Assembly (NCBI GenBank): GCA_021773555.1
Contig: JAJFKA010000037.1
Coordinates: forward strand, 41,510 to 105,509
Reading direction: 5' to 3'
Length of the DNA: 64,000 nt
Source: Gammaproteobacteria bacterium
GTDB lineage: Bacteria > Pseudomonadota > Gammaproteobacteria > Pseudomonadales > Azotimanducaceae
Shown: positions 9,693-18,670 of the stretch, piece by piece
Position numbering within the stretch: the first letter of the stretch is position 1
Layout of the letters: each line of letters opens with the position of its first letter
Notes under the pieces: model-generated
Seen by the model: only the letters and a program-made list of their open reading frames with translations
Told to the model about the DNA's origin: nothing
Database searches by the model: none
Program-made: the position numbers and the translations under genes

Positions 9693-12600
9693 GTTGAACA
9701 CGCCGAGCGTAAATCTGATCAGGAAGCGGCTACTCTCAGGGGTTCGTTTCCTGCTGCTCGCGATTGTGATACTGGCAGCGCTGTATGTCAGTGCTGGCAG
9801 GATCGCGATTAATGGAATCAGTTACTTCCAGGACAATCTGACCGGGGCGATTGGCACAGCGCTCAAAGTTGAAACGCGGCTTGGGCAACTCTCTGGCCAC
9901 TGGAATCGATTTGATCCGACCGTCGAACTGAAAGACCTCGTACTCGGCGATCCGGAGAATCCGGTGATCGTACTTGACAAGGTTTCTTTCAGGCTCAGTT
10001 CGTTATTAAGCCTGGCCGAGATGGATCTGATTTTTACAGAAGTCAGCATCAAGGGTATCAGACTTCAGTTAATTGAACTCGTTGATGGTGGTTGGCAGGT
10101 CGAGGGATTGCCAAAAGGCAAGGGGCAGTTCAACTACCAGCCGTTGCTCGATTTTTTCACCCACGTTGAACACCTCACACTGGAGGAGGTTGAGATTGGA
10201 TTGTCTGGCCTGAAGGCAAGCTATGAGGTGCGCGATGAGGAAAATTCCCCGTTGCAGATTTCAAGAGCAGGAGCGGTTCGGAGCCTGTCCTTGCCACTCA
10301 TCGTCGAGAAGCTTGACACCAACGGGGAGATACTCAGCCGCAATCGCATGTACCTGCTCGGCGACTATACCGGTGACCCCAGAAACACCAGCGAGTTTGG
10401 TGCGAATCTCTATCTGGAAGTGCCCGGCTTACGACTGTCTGATTTTCTCGCAACCGTTGAGGTTGGTAACTACGAGATTGATGGCCTGGAGTTCAGTCTG
10501 GTAGGTTGGCTGAAATACAACGACGGAAATCTTGATCTGCTCGGCCAGGTGCGATCCGGTGGAGCCCGCTTCACCCGAGATGCTGATGACCAGATGCTCA
10601 TTGATGGGCTGGCGCTGGATTTCAGACTCAGTGGCTCCAGAGAAGGCGCGGAAGTACAGCTCATCGTTCCAGATTTACAGGCGAATCTATCAGGGCAACC
10701 GGTGAAACTGTCGGATGTCAATATTCTGGCGGAGCAGACTGGTGGTAAGTTTGTAGTCGCAGCGACAGTGCCAACCCTCGATCTGGTCGATCTTCACAGT
10801 GCGATTTCCGCGCTGAACGAAACTACAAAACTAATGCCCGAACGTGCCATGACAGCGCTGGATACCATGGCCCCGCGGGGAGAATTTGTGGAGACAACGC
10901 TGCTCTTTGATGATTCCGGCGAACTACCGGAGATCAGGCTGAACAGCAATATTCGTGGCGTCTCAGTCAACGCTTATCTGGGTGCACCTAGTATAAGCAC
11001 CCTGAACGGGTTTGTTTCCCTTGGTCCTAAGGGGGGCTATATCGATGTGAACAATGGCCCGTATGAAATGCAGTTTACGCCACTATTTCGCTCTTCCTGG
11101 CCATTCGAGTCAGCCAGGGGTCGGGTTAACTATTTTTTCAGGGAAGGAATTCTGCAGTTCAACAGCGGACTGATCGAGCTCAAAAATGGTGAGTTATCCG
11201 CACACGGAAAACTGCACCTCAATCTCCCGCCGCAAAGAAGTGAGCAGACCTGGGGATTGATTGTGGGAATCAGCAACGCGGATCTTCTTGACGCTGGACG
11301 ATACCTGCCGACTACCTTGTCTCCGGAACTGGTTTCCTGGCTGGATAAGTCGGTCCTTGCGGGTAATGGTTCGGAATCGGGTCTGGTATTCCATGGCTCA
11401 CTTTTTCGGGGTGCGCCGAAAATTAGAAAAGTAAACGAACTCTATTTCAAGGTAGACCGAACGGTTCTCAACTATGACGAAAACTGGCCGGTGGTGTCCG
11501 ATCTGGATGCGACGATCTATATAAACAACCGGGGTGTATTCTCGGACGATGCAACCGGGTCAATCTTCGACAGCCAGATCACAGAATCCAGGGTGCATAT
11601 TGCGATTCCGCCGGAGGGCAAAGTTGATACCATTAATATCGAAGGCAGGCTTCTTGGTCCGCTTCGTGATGGCATTCGTGTACTGAATGAAACACCGCTG
11701 GCAGTGACCACGAATCATATGGCCAGTGCCTGGCAGGGTGAAGGCAATATGCTCGCACAGGCAAAGCTGGGAATTCCCATTGGACCTAGAACAGGTGAGC
11801 CAACCTACGCGGATGTGACCGTGTTCCTGAATAACAATGATATTGAAATGCCAGCGTTCGACCTGACCGCTTTTGCCATAACCGGCGATGTGCGGTACGA
11901 AACGTTATCTGGCCTGACCTCTCCGCAATTTACAGCCATGCTGTTTAATGAACCCGTGGCTGGCCGAATTAATAGCAGGGTGGGTGGTGATTCTGGTGAA
12001 ATTACGGTTTCGGTTGACGGTCACGTGGCAATCAGTGATCTCTACGACTGGTCCAGCCAGGTATTGTTGACACGGGCGACTGGCGCCATGGATTATCAAG
12101 CAGAGATTCATATTCCATACGGAGGCGACAATGACCTCAGCTATGTTGAAGCCCGGTCGTCACTACAAGGTGTCCAATTAGACATTCCCACGCCACTCCG
12201 AAAAACAAGTGCTAATACTTCGAGCTCGATGCGTTATCGACAAACATTTGTAGATGATGGATATCGACTCGATTTCGACCTGGCCGACACATTGAAGGGT
12301 TCGCTGCGAACCAGGGACGGAATCGTTCGCGGTGGTCGATTGCATTTTGGTGCAGGTAAGGCAGGAGTTATCAGTTTTGAAAAGGTACGGGTGACGGGAC
12401 ACCTTGATTATGCAGATTACGAACAATGGTCAGAATTTATTGCAAGCCTGGATCAGGTGTCCGAGGTTTCGCTTGAATCGGAGATGGCCAATGCCGTGGA
12501 GGATATTGTTGTCGATGTAGATTTACTCAACCTGTATTCGCTCGAACTTCCCAACGCGGATCTTAATATTAAGCGAGTACAGGGCGGGTGGCGAGCTAAC

Positions 12601-13665
12601 CTTACAAATATAAATTTGCAGGGTGTCGTCTCCATCCCTGACAAGGAAGGTGTGCCGCTCGGAATTGATCTTGAGTACTTACGTTTTTTTCCGGAGGAAG
12701 GCGACGATCCATCTGAAGATCCTTTCGCCGGGGTTGTCCCTCAGGAAATGCTGGCTATTGATTTCTCGACAGAAGAGTTGTTCTTCGCTGGCGAAAACTA
12801 CGGGAAATGGAAGTTCAATTTCAGACCAACCAGTGCAGGCGCGACCCTCGATAACATCGCGGCGCACGTCAAGGGGATGGAGATTGTTTCACCCTCAGCC
12901 GTCACCTGGAATTACTCTGACGACACACACGACTCGAGTTTCGATGGCAATGTGAAGGTTGTTGACCTTGCCGTTGCTTTGCAGCAGTGGGGATTTGCCT
13001 CGAGTATTGAAGGGCGAGATTTTGGATTCGTATCGAAGCTTGCATGGCCAGGATCACCGGCCATGATAGATCTGGATATCGTTAAGGGAACGCTTGCGAT
13101 CAACGGAAAAGGAGGTCGTTTTGTGCAGGCCGAAACGGGCACCGCCGCATTGAAACTGCTGGGTATTTTCGACTTTAACCAACTTGGCCGCAGATTGAGT
13201 TTTGACTTTTCTGACGTGGTTGACAGCGGCTATCAGTTTGACAAGATCACCGGTACCGCGGCCTTCGAAAGTGGAATAATCGAGGTGACCGAACCGATCC
13301 TTATTGTCGGATCCGGCAGCAATTTCAAAATTGGTGGGACTGTCGATATTAATACGCGGATACTCGACAACGATATGATTGTTACTTTGCCGGTCGGAAA
13401 AAACCTGCCTTGGTATGCGGCCTACAGCGCGATTGTGACGGGACCCCTTGTGGGAGCGGGAGTTTTTCTTGCGCAGAAGGTCTTCGAAAAACAAATTAAC
13501 CAGATGAGCAGTGCGAAGTACAAGGTCTCCGGCACGTTGGATGAACCTATTATCGAATTTGTCGAAATATTCAGCGACTCCGTGAGAGGAGTTGAGGCAC
13601 CCCCGGCGCTGGCGACCGAACCAGAGTCCCCGGAGGCAGTCAGGAAAGCGGCGGACGGACCATGA
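9679..13665 (+). CDS. yhdP: YhdP family envelope lipid-transport protein (AsmA-like)
   Basis: This 1,328-residue protein belongs to the YhdP/TamB/AsmA-like family, long beta-rich bridges that help move phospholipids across the periplasm to the outer membrane. An N-terminal transmembrane anchor (FLLLAIVILAALYVSAGRIAI) precedes a long region of repeating beta segments that matches DUF3971-type sequence, and the C-terminal AsmA-like part contains GGTVDINTRILDNDMIVTLP followed by a hydrophobic GPLVGAGVFLAQKVF stretch typical of this family. The length fits E. coli YhdP (about 1,266). It sits between rng and nit, as in other gammaproteobacteria, and overlaps both. Confidence 0.93.
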   Translation: MAMARLNTPSVNLIRKRLLSGVRFLLLAIVILAALYVSAGRIAINGISYFQDNLTGAIGTALKVETRLGQLSGHWNRFDPTVELKDLVLGDPENPVIVLDKVSFRLSSLLSLAEMDLIFTEVSIKGIRLQLIELVDGGWQVEGLPKGKGQFNYQPLLDFFTHVEHLTLEEVEIGLSGLKASYEVRDEENSPLQISRAGAVRSLSLPLIVEKLDTNGEILSRNRMYLLGDYTGDPRNTSEFGANLYLEVPGLRLSDFLATVEVGNYEIDGLEFSLVGWLKYNDGNLDLLGQVRSGGARFTRDADDQMLIDGLALDFRLSGSREGAEVQLIVPDLQANLSGQPVKLSDVNILAEQTGGKFVVAATVPTLDLVDLHSAISALNETTKLMPERAMTALDTMAPRGEFVETTLLFDDSGELPEIRLNSNIRGVSVNAYLGAPSISTLNGFVSLGPKGGYIDVNNGPYEMQFTPLFRSSWPFESARGRVNYFFREGILQFNSGLIELKNGELSAHGKLHLNLPPQRSEQTWGLIVGISNADLLDAGRYLPTTLSPELVSWLDKSVLAGNGSESGLVFHGSLFRGAPKIRKVNELYFKVDRTVLNYDENWPVVSDLDATIYINNRGVFSDDATGSIFDSQITESRVHIAIPPEGKVDTINIEGRLLGPLRDGIRVLNETPLAVTTNHMASAWQGEGNMLAQAKLGIPIGPRTGEPTYADVTVFLNNNDIEMPAFDLTAFAITGDVRYETLSGLTSPQFTAMLFNEPVAGRINSRVGGDSGEITVSVDGHVAISDLYDWSSQVLLTRATGAMDYQAEIHIPYGGDNDLSYVEARSSLQGVQLDIPTPLRKTSANTSSSMRYRQTFVDDGYRLDFDLADTLKGSLRTRDGIVRGGRLHFGAGKAGVISFEKVRVTGHLDYADYEQWSEFIASLDQVSEVSLESEMANAVEDIVVDVDLLNLYSLELPNADLNIKRVQGGWRANLTNINLQGVVSIPDKEGVPLGIDLEYLRFFPEEGDDPSEDPFAGVVPQEMLAIDFSTEELFFAGENYGKWKFNFRPTSAGATLDNIAAHVKGMEIVSPSAVTWNYSDDTHDSSFDGNVKVVDLAVALQQWGFASSIEGRDFGFVSKLAWPGSPAMIDLDIVKGTLAINGKGGRFVQAETGTAALKLLGIFDFNQLGRRLSFDFSDVVDSGYQFDKITGTAAFESGIIEVTEPILIVGSGSNFKIGGTVDINTRILDNDMIVTLPVGKNLPWYAAYSAIVTGPLVGAGVFLAQKVFEKQINQMSSAKYKVSGTLDEPIIEFVEIFSDSVRGVEAPPALATEPESPEAVRKAADGP

Positions 13666-14495
13666 AACGTATCGCAGTATTGCAATTGGTCAGCGCTATG
13701 GATGTGCAGTCCAATCTTGACACCGTCACCAGGCTGGTGACCGAGGCAGCGGAAAAGCAGGTTGACGCGGTTTTTCTGCCGGAAAACTTTGCCGCACTGG
13801 CCAATCCGGAACCCCGGGTAATCGGGGAGGCAGAGATGTCACCAGGTGGTCCGATCCGTGGCTGTCTGGCTTCGCTCGCGCGCACTACTGAGACCATCCT
13901 GTTTGCAGGAACTATGCCCTGTAGCGTCCGTCCCGATGGGGAACCAGTGGCTGCCCCCCGGGTGCGGGCTGCATCCATTGTGTATGACGCGTCCGGTGCA
14001 GAGATGGCGCGGTATGACAAAATGCATATGTTTGACGTTGAGGTAAGTGACAACCAGAAACACTACCTCGAATCAGCGACCTTCGAGCCGGGAGAGGCGT
14101 TGGTCTGTCTGGAAACCGGGATCGGTAAGGTCGGCTTGAGTGTCTGTTACGACATCAGATTCCCGGAATTCTATCGTAAGCTGTTTGTCAGAGGCGCGGA
14201 ACTCTTTGCAATCCCATCGGCGTTCACCCAGGTCACGGGTGAGGCACACTTTGAGGTGTTGATGCGAAGTCGTGCCATTGAAAATTTCAGTTTTACCGTG
14301 GCAGCCTGTCAGGGAGGCGAGCACGATTCCGGCCGCAAGACCCACGGACACAGTATGGTGGTCAGTCCCTGGGGAGAAATCCTCGTCGAGGCAGATAGAG
14401 GTGAAGCGTTGCTGATCGCTGAACTGGATGTTGACCGACAGCAGGAAATACGTCGTGATATGCCGGTATTGCGTCAGATGAAGATTCCGGTTTAA
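13662..14495 (+). CDS. Carbon-nitrogen hydrolase, Nit1/deaminated glutathione amidase type
   Basis: A member of the nitrilase superfamily, 277 residues. The Glu-Lys-Cys triad is visible: Glu41 in VFLPENFA, Lys120 in RYDKMHMFDVE and Cys162 in GLSVCYDIRFPEFYR. The KMHMFDV and DIRFPEF surroundings fit the Nit1 branch, whose known activity is hydrolysis of deaminated glutathione, a side product of transaminases; substrate is inferred from the family, not shown here. The start overlaps the yhdP stop as ATGA. The next gene in many gammaproteobacteria is tldD; here the operon ends and the convergent darP follows. Confidence 0.9.
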   Translation: MKRIAVLQLVSAMDVQSNLDTVTRLVTEAAEKQVDAVFLPENFAALANPEPRVIGEAEMSPGGPIRGCLASLARTTETILFAGTMPCSVRPDGEPVAAPRVRAASIVYDASGAEMARYDKMHMFDVEVSDNQKHYLESATFEPGEALVCLETGIGKVGLSVCYDIRFPEFYRKLFVRGAELFAIPSAFTQVTGEAHFEVLMRSRAIENFSFTVAACQGGEHDSGRKTHGHSMVVSPWGEILVEADRGEALLIAELDVDRQQEIRRDMPVLRQMKIPV

Positions 14496-14503
14496 AAAAC
14501 CGG
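14487..14503. terminator. Short perfect hairpin between convergent nit and darP
   Basis: CCGGTTT, three A and AAACCGG form a perfect 7-bp stem that spans the stop codon of the nitrilase gene and ends one base before the darP stop. Being symmetrical, it would fold in transcripts from both strands. There is no clear T-run after it on either side, so calling it a bidirectional terminator is tentative. Confidence 0.35.
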
Positions 14504-14504
14504 G

Positions 14505-15050
14505 TCACGCGTCTGGTTCAGCACCATCCATCAGGGTTTTCAGGTACTGGAATATTTTTCGGAACTGCGCCGGAGGGACCTTTTTCCCTTGTTCGATTTT
14601 TAATTGTTCAGCGACAGCGTTGCGCACCAGGTGTTTCAGATGTTGTCGATCAGTGGCTGGGTACTGTGCGGCGATTTCCTCGATGGCATCAAAGTCCTGT
14701 CTCATCAATTGTTCGCGCCACTGCTCTAACTGGTGGAATCGAATGTTATGAGACCGGGTTGATGCATCGTACCGATCAATGAGCTGTTGAATATCGGTGA
14801 TATCAACACTCTTCAGAAGTTTTGCCAGGAACTGTAACTGACGCTTCCGGGCGTTGCCTTTTGAGATTCTTCGATATTCACTGACTGCCTTGAGAATATC
14901 TGCATTGACGATTTTTGAAAGCTGCTCATCAGACATGGCGACGAGCTTCTCTGCCACTGTCCGCAAATCCTGCATCTCGCGTTTTCGCTGTGATTTACTG
15001 ACTAGCTGATCATCAGTTGTGGATTCGTCTGGAACTGGTTCAGTCTGCAT
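14505..15050 (-). CDS. darP: Ribosome biogenesis factor DarP (YjgA, DUF615)
   Basis: DarP associates with late 50S precursors and promotes 50S maturation at the peptidyl-transferase centre. The 181-residue product shows the family pattern: SKSQRKREMQDLRTVAEKLV early, LPDE-like DEQLSKI, the RISKGNARKRQLQFLAKLL basic helix and the C-terminal FRKIFQYLKTLM. The protein is highly charged and helical, with no membrane segment. It follows mgtE by three bases and is probably cotranscribed with it. Its usual neighbours tldD and pmbA are missing here. Confidence 0.93.
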   Translation of the reverse strand: MQTEPVPDESTTDDQLVSKSQRKREMQDLRTVAEKLVAMSDEQLSKIVNADILKAVSEYRRISKGNARKRQLQFLAKLLKSVDITDIQQLIDRYDASTRSHNIRFHQLEQWREQLMRQDFDAIEEIAAQYPATDRQHLKHLVRNAVAEQLKIEQGKKVPPAQFRKIFQYLKTLMDGAEPDA

Positions 15051-15053
15051 AAG

Positions 15054-16412
15054 TCACCCGTAGAAAAATGAGGCAAGGCCCAGAAAAGTCATGAACCCGA
15101 CCACATCGGTAATAGTAGTTAGCACTACCGTTCCGGCAATTGCCGGGTCGATTCCCATCGACTTGAGCAATCCAGGCAAGAGCGCTCCGGCGAGAGCGGC
15201 CACGATTAAGTTGATGGCCAGCGCTGTCGCAATGATGGCGCCGAGCAGATAGTCATCGAACACCAGGGACGCTACTGCGGCAACAACCAGCGCCCAGAAA
15301 ACACCATTCAGCGCGCCAACCGCCAGTTCGCGATTCAGCAGCCACCGTTGATTACTTTCGAACAGATCGCCCTGCGCCATTTTACGGATAACAAGGGTCA
15401 ATGTCTGGCTACCTGCAACGCCTCCCATACTGGCGACAATGGGCATCAACACTGCCAGCGCGACGACTTTGGCTATGGTTTCTTCGAAAATATTAATCAC
15501 CGCAGAGGCAATGAAAGCGGTACCGAGATTCGCACCTAACCAGATAGCACGGCTGCGAGCCGTAACCAGTATGGGAGCAAAAGCATCGTCATCCTCGGTT
15601 AAGCCAGCCATGCTGAGAATTGAGTGGTCAGCCTCATCAATGATTACGTCAACGACATCATCGATTGTGATTCGGCCGATTAACTTGCCTTGACCATCGA
15701 TGACCGGTGCCGACACAAGGTCGTACCGTTCAAAAATAGCTGCCACGTCGTTGGCCGGTAACAAAGCGGGAATAGGTTCAATTTCGGTGTTCATGGTCTT
15801 GGCAACAGACTCACCGGGGTCGGATACCAATAATGTTGAAATGGGTAACAAGCCGATAAACACGTCATCGCTGTTCACGACGAAGACATTGTCAGTCATC
15901 GGTGGTAATTCAGCGTGTCGACGCAAGTAACGCAACACCACATCCAGCGTAACCCTTGGGCGCACTGAAATGGTATCAGTCGCCATCAGCCCGCCAGCAA
16001 CATCCTCCGGGTAGGACAACAGGGTCTGGACCCGGGATCGGTCGGCAGCGTCCATGGAGTTGAGAACCTGCTGGGTAAGCGCATCCGGCAGTTGCTGCAG
16101 AATATCTGTTAGGTCATCGTCAGCGGGTACATTCTCAAGTACCTGGATAATTTCTTCCGGGGACTTGTCCCCGAGAAGATCCGAGATGATCTCTTCGTCC
16201 ACATAAGGGATGATTTCGCTTTGCAGTTGCTCGTCGAAAAAGTTCCAGATAATGGACCTTTGTGATGAGGGCGAAGAAGCGAGAAGGTGGGCGATATCGG
16301 CGGGTTTGAGCACCTCCATCAAGCTTTGTATCTGGCTGTAGGTGCCTTCCTCCACGAGTTCATGAAGGCGCCTCAGGTGAGAAAACTGATCCAGATTGCT
16401 ATTGTCACTCAT
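15054..16412 (-). CDS. mgtE: Magnesium transporter MgtE
   Basis: MgtE is a dimeric, magnesium-gated cation channel. The 452-residue product has the three expected parts: an N-terminal superhelical domain (about 1-130, with the LLGDKSPEEIIQVL and GGLMATDTISV motifs), two CBS domains (about 135-255, with GLLPISTLLVSDPG and GRITIDDVVDVIIDEAD), and a C-terminal channel of five membrane helices including ASMGGVAGSQTLTLVIRKMA and a helix with GIDPAIAGTVVLTTITDVVG, where the Asp of TDVVG matches the pore residue of the family. It sits downstream of the HPr-like gene by nine bases, as in several gammaproteobacteria. Confidence 0.96.
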   Translation of the reverse strand: MSDNSNLDQFSHLRRLHELVEEGTYSQIQSLMEVLKPADIAHLLASSPSSQRSIIWNFFDEQLQSEIIPYVDEEIISDLLGDKSPEEIIQVLENVPADDDLTDILQQLPDALTQQVLNSMDAADRSRVQTLLSYPEDVAGGLMATDTISVRPRVTLDVVLRYLRRHAELPPMTDNVFVVNSDDVFIGLLPISTLLVSDPGESVAKTMNTEIEPIPALLPANDVAAIFERYDLVSAPVIDGQGKLIGRITIDDVVDVIIDEADHSILSMAGLTEDDDAFAPILVTARSRAIWLGANLGTAFIASAVINIFEETIAKVVALAVLMPIVASMGGVAGSQTLTLVIRKMAQGDLFESNQRWLLNRELAVGALNGVFWALVVAAVASLVFDDYLLGAIIATALAINLIVAALAGALLPGLLKSMGIDPAIAGTVVLTTITDVVGFMTFLGLASFFYG

Positions 16413-16421
16413 TACCGGCGA

Positions 16422-16691
16422 TCACTGGTCTTCGCCAAATTTGTTGCGAATCAGGGAGGTAATGGCGTTGAAAGCTGCTTCCTCGTCGTCGCCCTCGATC
16501 AATAACTCGATCTCGGTGCCGTGACTTGCCTGTAACAACATCATGGACATGATGCTTTTACCGTTGGCGGATGCGTGCTCATTGCTAACCTTGATGGATG
16601 ACTGATACGCCGATGCCGTGCGCACAAACACGGAGGCCGATCTGGCATGCAGTCCGAGCTTGTTCTCAATGGTGACCTTATCCTTAATCAC
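16422..16691 (-). CDS. ptsO: HPr-like phosphocarrier of the nitrogen PTS (NPr)
   Basis: NPr transfers phosphate from PtsP (EI-Ntr) to PtsN (EIIA-Ntr) in a regulatory, non-sugar phosphotransferase chain. The 89-residue protein carries the active His15 in KLGLHARSA and the SIMSMMLLQASHGTEIEL segment that holds the second signature serine region of HPr. There is no sugar permease nearby, and the neighbours rapZ, ptsN and rpoN identify it as the Ntr form. The start ATG 16691 follows rapZ by 21 bases. Confidence 0.95.
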   Translation of the reverse strand: MIKDKVTIENKLGLHARSASVFVRTASAYQSSIKVSNEHASANGKSIMSMMLLQASHGTEIELLIEGDDEEAAFNAITSLIRNKFGEDQ

Positions 16692-16712
16692 AGACGCTCA
16701 TCACATGGGCAG

Positions 16713-17588
16713 TTATGGATGCTGTTTTACCTGAATATTGGCAAGTTCGCGATGCCTAATCTGAACATTCGCGGAATGATTGGCAAAGTGTTCAAAAAGT
16801 CTGTGGCACAGGTAGACTGATCTGTGTTGCCCACCCGTACAGCCGATGGCGATGGTCATATAGCTGCGGTTGTTTGCCTCAAATCGCGGTAACCACTTCG
16901 AGAGGTAGTCCTTAAGATCATTGAACATCTCCATGAACTCCGGCTGTGCCGAGAGAAATTCCTGTACAGGTCCGTCAAGTCCCGTCAGGGATTTCAGATC
17001 CGGATTCCAGTGTGGATTTGGCAGGCAACGTACGTCAAAAACCAGGTCAGCATCGATTGGAACACCGTTTTTGTAGGCAAAGGATTCAAACAGCAATGCA
17101 AACTGGTGACTATCAACGGCGACGCGCGAACGAATCAGGTCACGCAGTTCATGGATGGTCAGGCTGGTTGTGTCCAGGGCAAGATCGGCGAGATCGGAAA
17201 TTGGATTAAGCAGTTGCTTTTCATAGTCCAGCGCTTCACCGAGGTCTCGATCCTGATTGCTTAGCGGGTGTTTGCGCCGTGTCTCGCTGAATCGCTTAAA
17301 AAGCGTGGCACTTGCGGAATCGAGATAAACTATCTTGGTGGTGAGTTCACCAAGCTGGATGGCGGCGAGGATTTCGGGGAATTTCTCCAGATCCTCTGCG
17401 ATGTTCCGGGCATCAATGCTGACGGCGACATTCTCGATCGCCGTATTATCAGCGACCCGATTGATCAGTGGCTGGAGCAGTGAAACAGGGAGGTTATCGA
17501 TGCAATAGTGACCCATGTCTTCCAGGACATGGAGCGCGGTACTTTTTCCCGATCCGGATCGTCCACTGATGATAATGAGTGAGGTCAT
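16713..17588 (-). CDS. rapZ: RNase adapter protein RapZ
   Basis: RapZ binds small RNAs and, in enteric bacteria, presents GlmZ to RNase E, so tuning glucosamine-6-phosphate supply for the cell envelope. The 291-residue product has a P-loop (GRSGSGKST at residues 9-17), the KIVYLDSAS and RRKHPL motifs of the N-terminal nucleotide-binding domain, and the C-terminal RNA-binding domain with VPIDADLVFDVRCLPNPHW and IGCTGGQHRSVYL. It lies in the usual place between ptsN and ptsO. Whether GlmY/GlmZ exist in this organism is unknown; no such RNA was seen here. Confidence 0.96.
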   Translation of the reverse strand: MTSLIIISGRSGSGKSTALHVLEDMGHYCIDNLPVSLLQPLINRVADNTAIENVAVSIDARNIAEDLEKFPEILAAIQLGELTTKIVYLDSASATLFKRFSETRRKHPLSNQDRDLGEALDYEKQLLNPISDLADLALDTTSLTIHELRDLIRSRVAVDSHQFALLFESFAYKNGVPIDADLVFDVRCLPNPHWNPDLKSLTGLDGPVQEFLSAQPEFMEMFNDLKDYLSKWLPRFEANNRSYMTIAIGCTGGQHRSVYLCHRLFEHFANHSANVQIRHRELANIQVKQHP

Positions 17589-17638
17589 TCTTGGTTGTCC
17601 ACATAAAATCGATACAATAGTATCAATGGCGAAAACGC

Positions 17639-18100
17639 TCAGGCCACAAGTGTCGTGGCCATGGCCTTCTCGTAGAGTTCGTGGTCCGAGGTGGCCGAAA
17701 TCAGATTCTCACGATAGGCCGGAATCTGGAAACGTTCCGCAAGCATGGCCATTGCTTTCAAGTGCTCATCCACTTCGTTAGCCGGGACCAGCAATACAAA
17801 CATAATCTTTACCGGCTGGTCATCGAAGGCACCGAAATCGACGGCATCACTGAGGGTGAACAAGGCGCCGACGATGTCAGTGCATCCTTCGATACGGCAA
17901 TGGGGTAACGCGATTCCATCACCTAGCGCGGTGGGGCCCAGTTTTTCACGGGCGATCAGACCATTGTATATTTCCGCTGACTTAAGCGCCGGGAATTTAC
18001 CCGCAATGAGTTGCGCGGCGTCTTCGATTGCCTTTTTCTTACTTCTGGTTTCGATGTTACAGAATGTGCGATCAGGCGTGAGTATGTTGTCGATATTCAT
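17639..18100 (-). CDS. ptsN: PTS IIA-Ntr regulatory protein PtsN
   Basis: PtsN is the end receiver of the nitrogen PTS and regulates potassium transport and other targets according to its phosphorylation state. The 153-residue product has the IIA mannitol/fructose fold, with the phosphorylated His67 in GIALPHCRIEG and the preceding LIAREKLGPTALGDG segment. The start ATG 18100 gives the family N-terminus NIDNILTPDRTFCN. It is placed between hpf and rapZ as in E. coli. Confidence 0.95.
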   Translation of the reverse strand: MNIDNILTPDRTFCNIETRSKKKAIEDAAQLIAGKFPALKSAEIYNGLIAREKLGPTALGDGIALPHCRIEGCTDIVGALFTLSDAVDFGAFDDQPVKIMFVLLVPANEVDEHLKAMAMLAERFQIPAYRENLISATSDHELYEKAMATTLVA

Positions 18101-18181
18101 CAGTTAATGGTGCGTGGCTGCGATGGGGGCGCAGTATACCAATGGCGGATCACCATTTAAATTCCTTTCCTGCCGTGGCAG

Positions 18182-18490
18182 TTACCGATTTACTACGCGG
18201 TGCTTTCGATCAGTGAATTTCTCTTTTTTCTTGATAAGCTGTCGATCAAGCTTGTCCGTTAACAGGTCAATTGCTGCGTATAAATCATCGGCTTCAGCCT
18301 CAGCAAAGATCTCACCACCGCTGACCCTGATGGTCGATTCTGCCTTCTGGCGTTGCTTCTCAACACTGAGAATGACATGGATGTTAGTTATTCGGTCAAA
18401 ATGGCGCTCTATTCTTTCAAGTTTGGTAGCGACATAGCTATTCAGGGCATCTGTAACTTCGACGTGATGACCACTAACATTTACCTGCAT
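18182..18490 (-). CDS. hpf: Ribosome hibernation promoting factor (short form)
   Basis: HPF binds the 30S decoding centre and, with RMF, dimerises idle ribosomes. The 102-residue product is the short form: MQVNVSGHHVEVTDALNSYV at the start, the beta-alpha fold with KAESTIRVSGGEIFAEAEAD and DLYAAIDLLTDKLDRQLIK, then a short basic tail. There is no C-terminal dimerisation domain. The ATG is preceded by AGGAG at good spacing. It lies directly downstream of rpoN, and a candidate promoter of its own is present in the 180-base gap. Confidence 0.95.
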   Translation of the reverse strand: MQVNVSGHHVEVTDALNSYVATKLERIERHFDRITNIHVILSVEKQRQKAESTIRVSGGEIFAEAEADDLYAAIDLLTDKLDRQLIKKKEKFTDRKHRVVNR

Positions 18491-18581
18491 CAGTATTCTC
18501 CTAAAATTGTGAATCCGGGCTCTTGACCCGTCTGTCCGGCGTTTCGGCGTTCAACGAACTTATCCCTGCCAGATGCTACTT

Positions 18582-18590
18582 ACTATAGCA
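18582..18590 (-). promoter_or_regulatory. Candidate extended -10 promoter for hpf
   Basis: Reading the minus strand, TGC followed by TATAGT (TATAGT at 18587-18582) gives an extended -10 element about 90 bases before the hpf start, inside the 180-base rpoN-hpf gap. No good -35 box is seen, which is usual for extended -10 promoters. It would let hpf, ptsN, rapZ and ptsO be expressed apart from rpoN. The rest of the gap (18491-18670) holds no gene. Confidence 0.4.
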
Positions 18591-18670
18591 TTGTCCCTGT
18601 CGTTATTTGACCCGTGCCTGAGAGAATCGTTCGGTACCGATCAATTGTTTCCGAAATGTTAAGACCCGAA

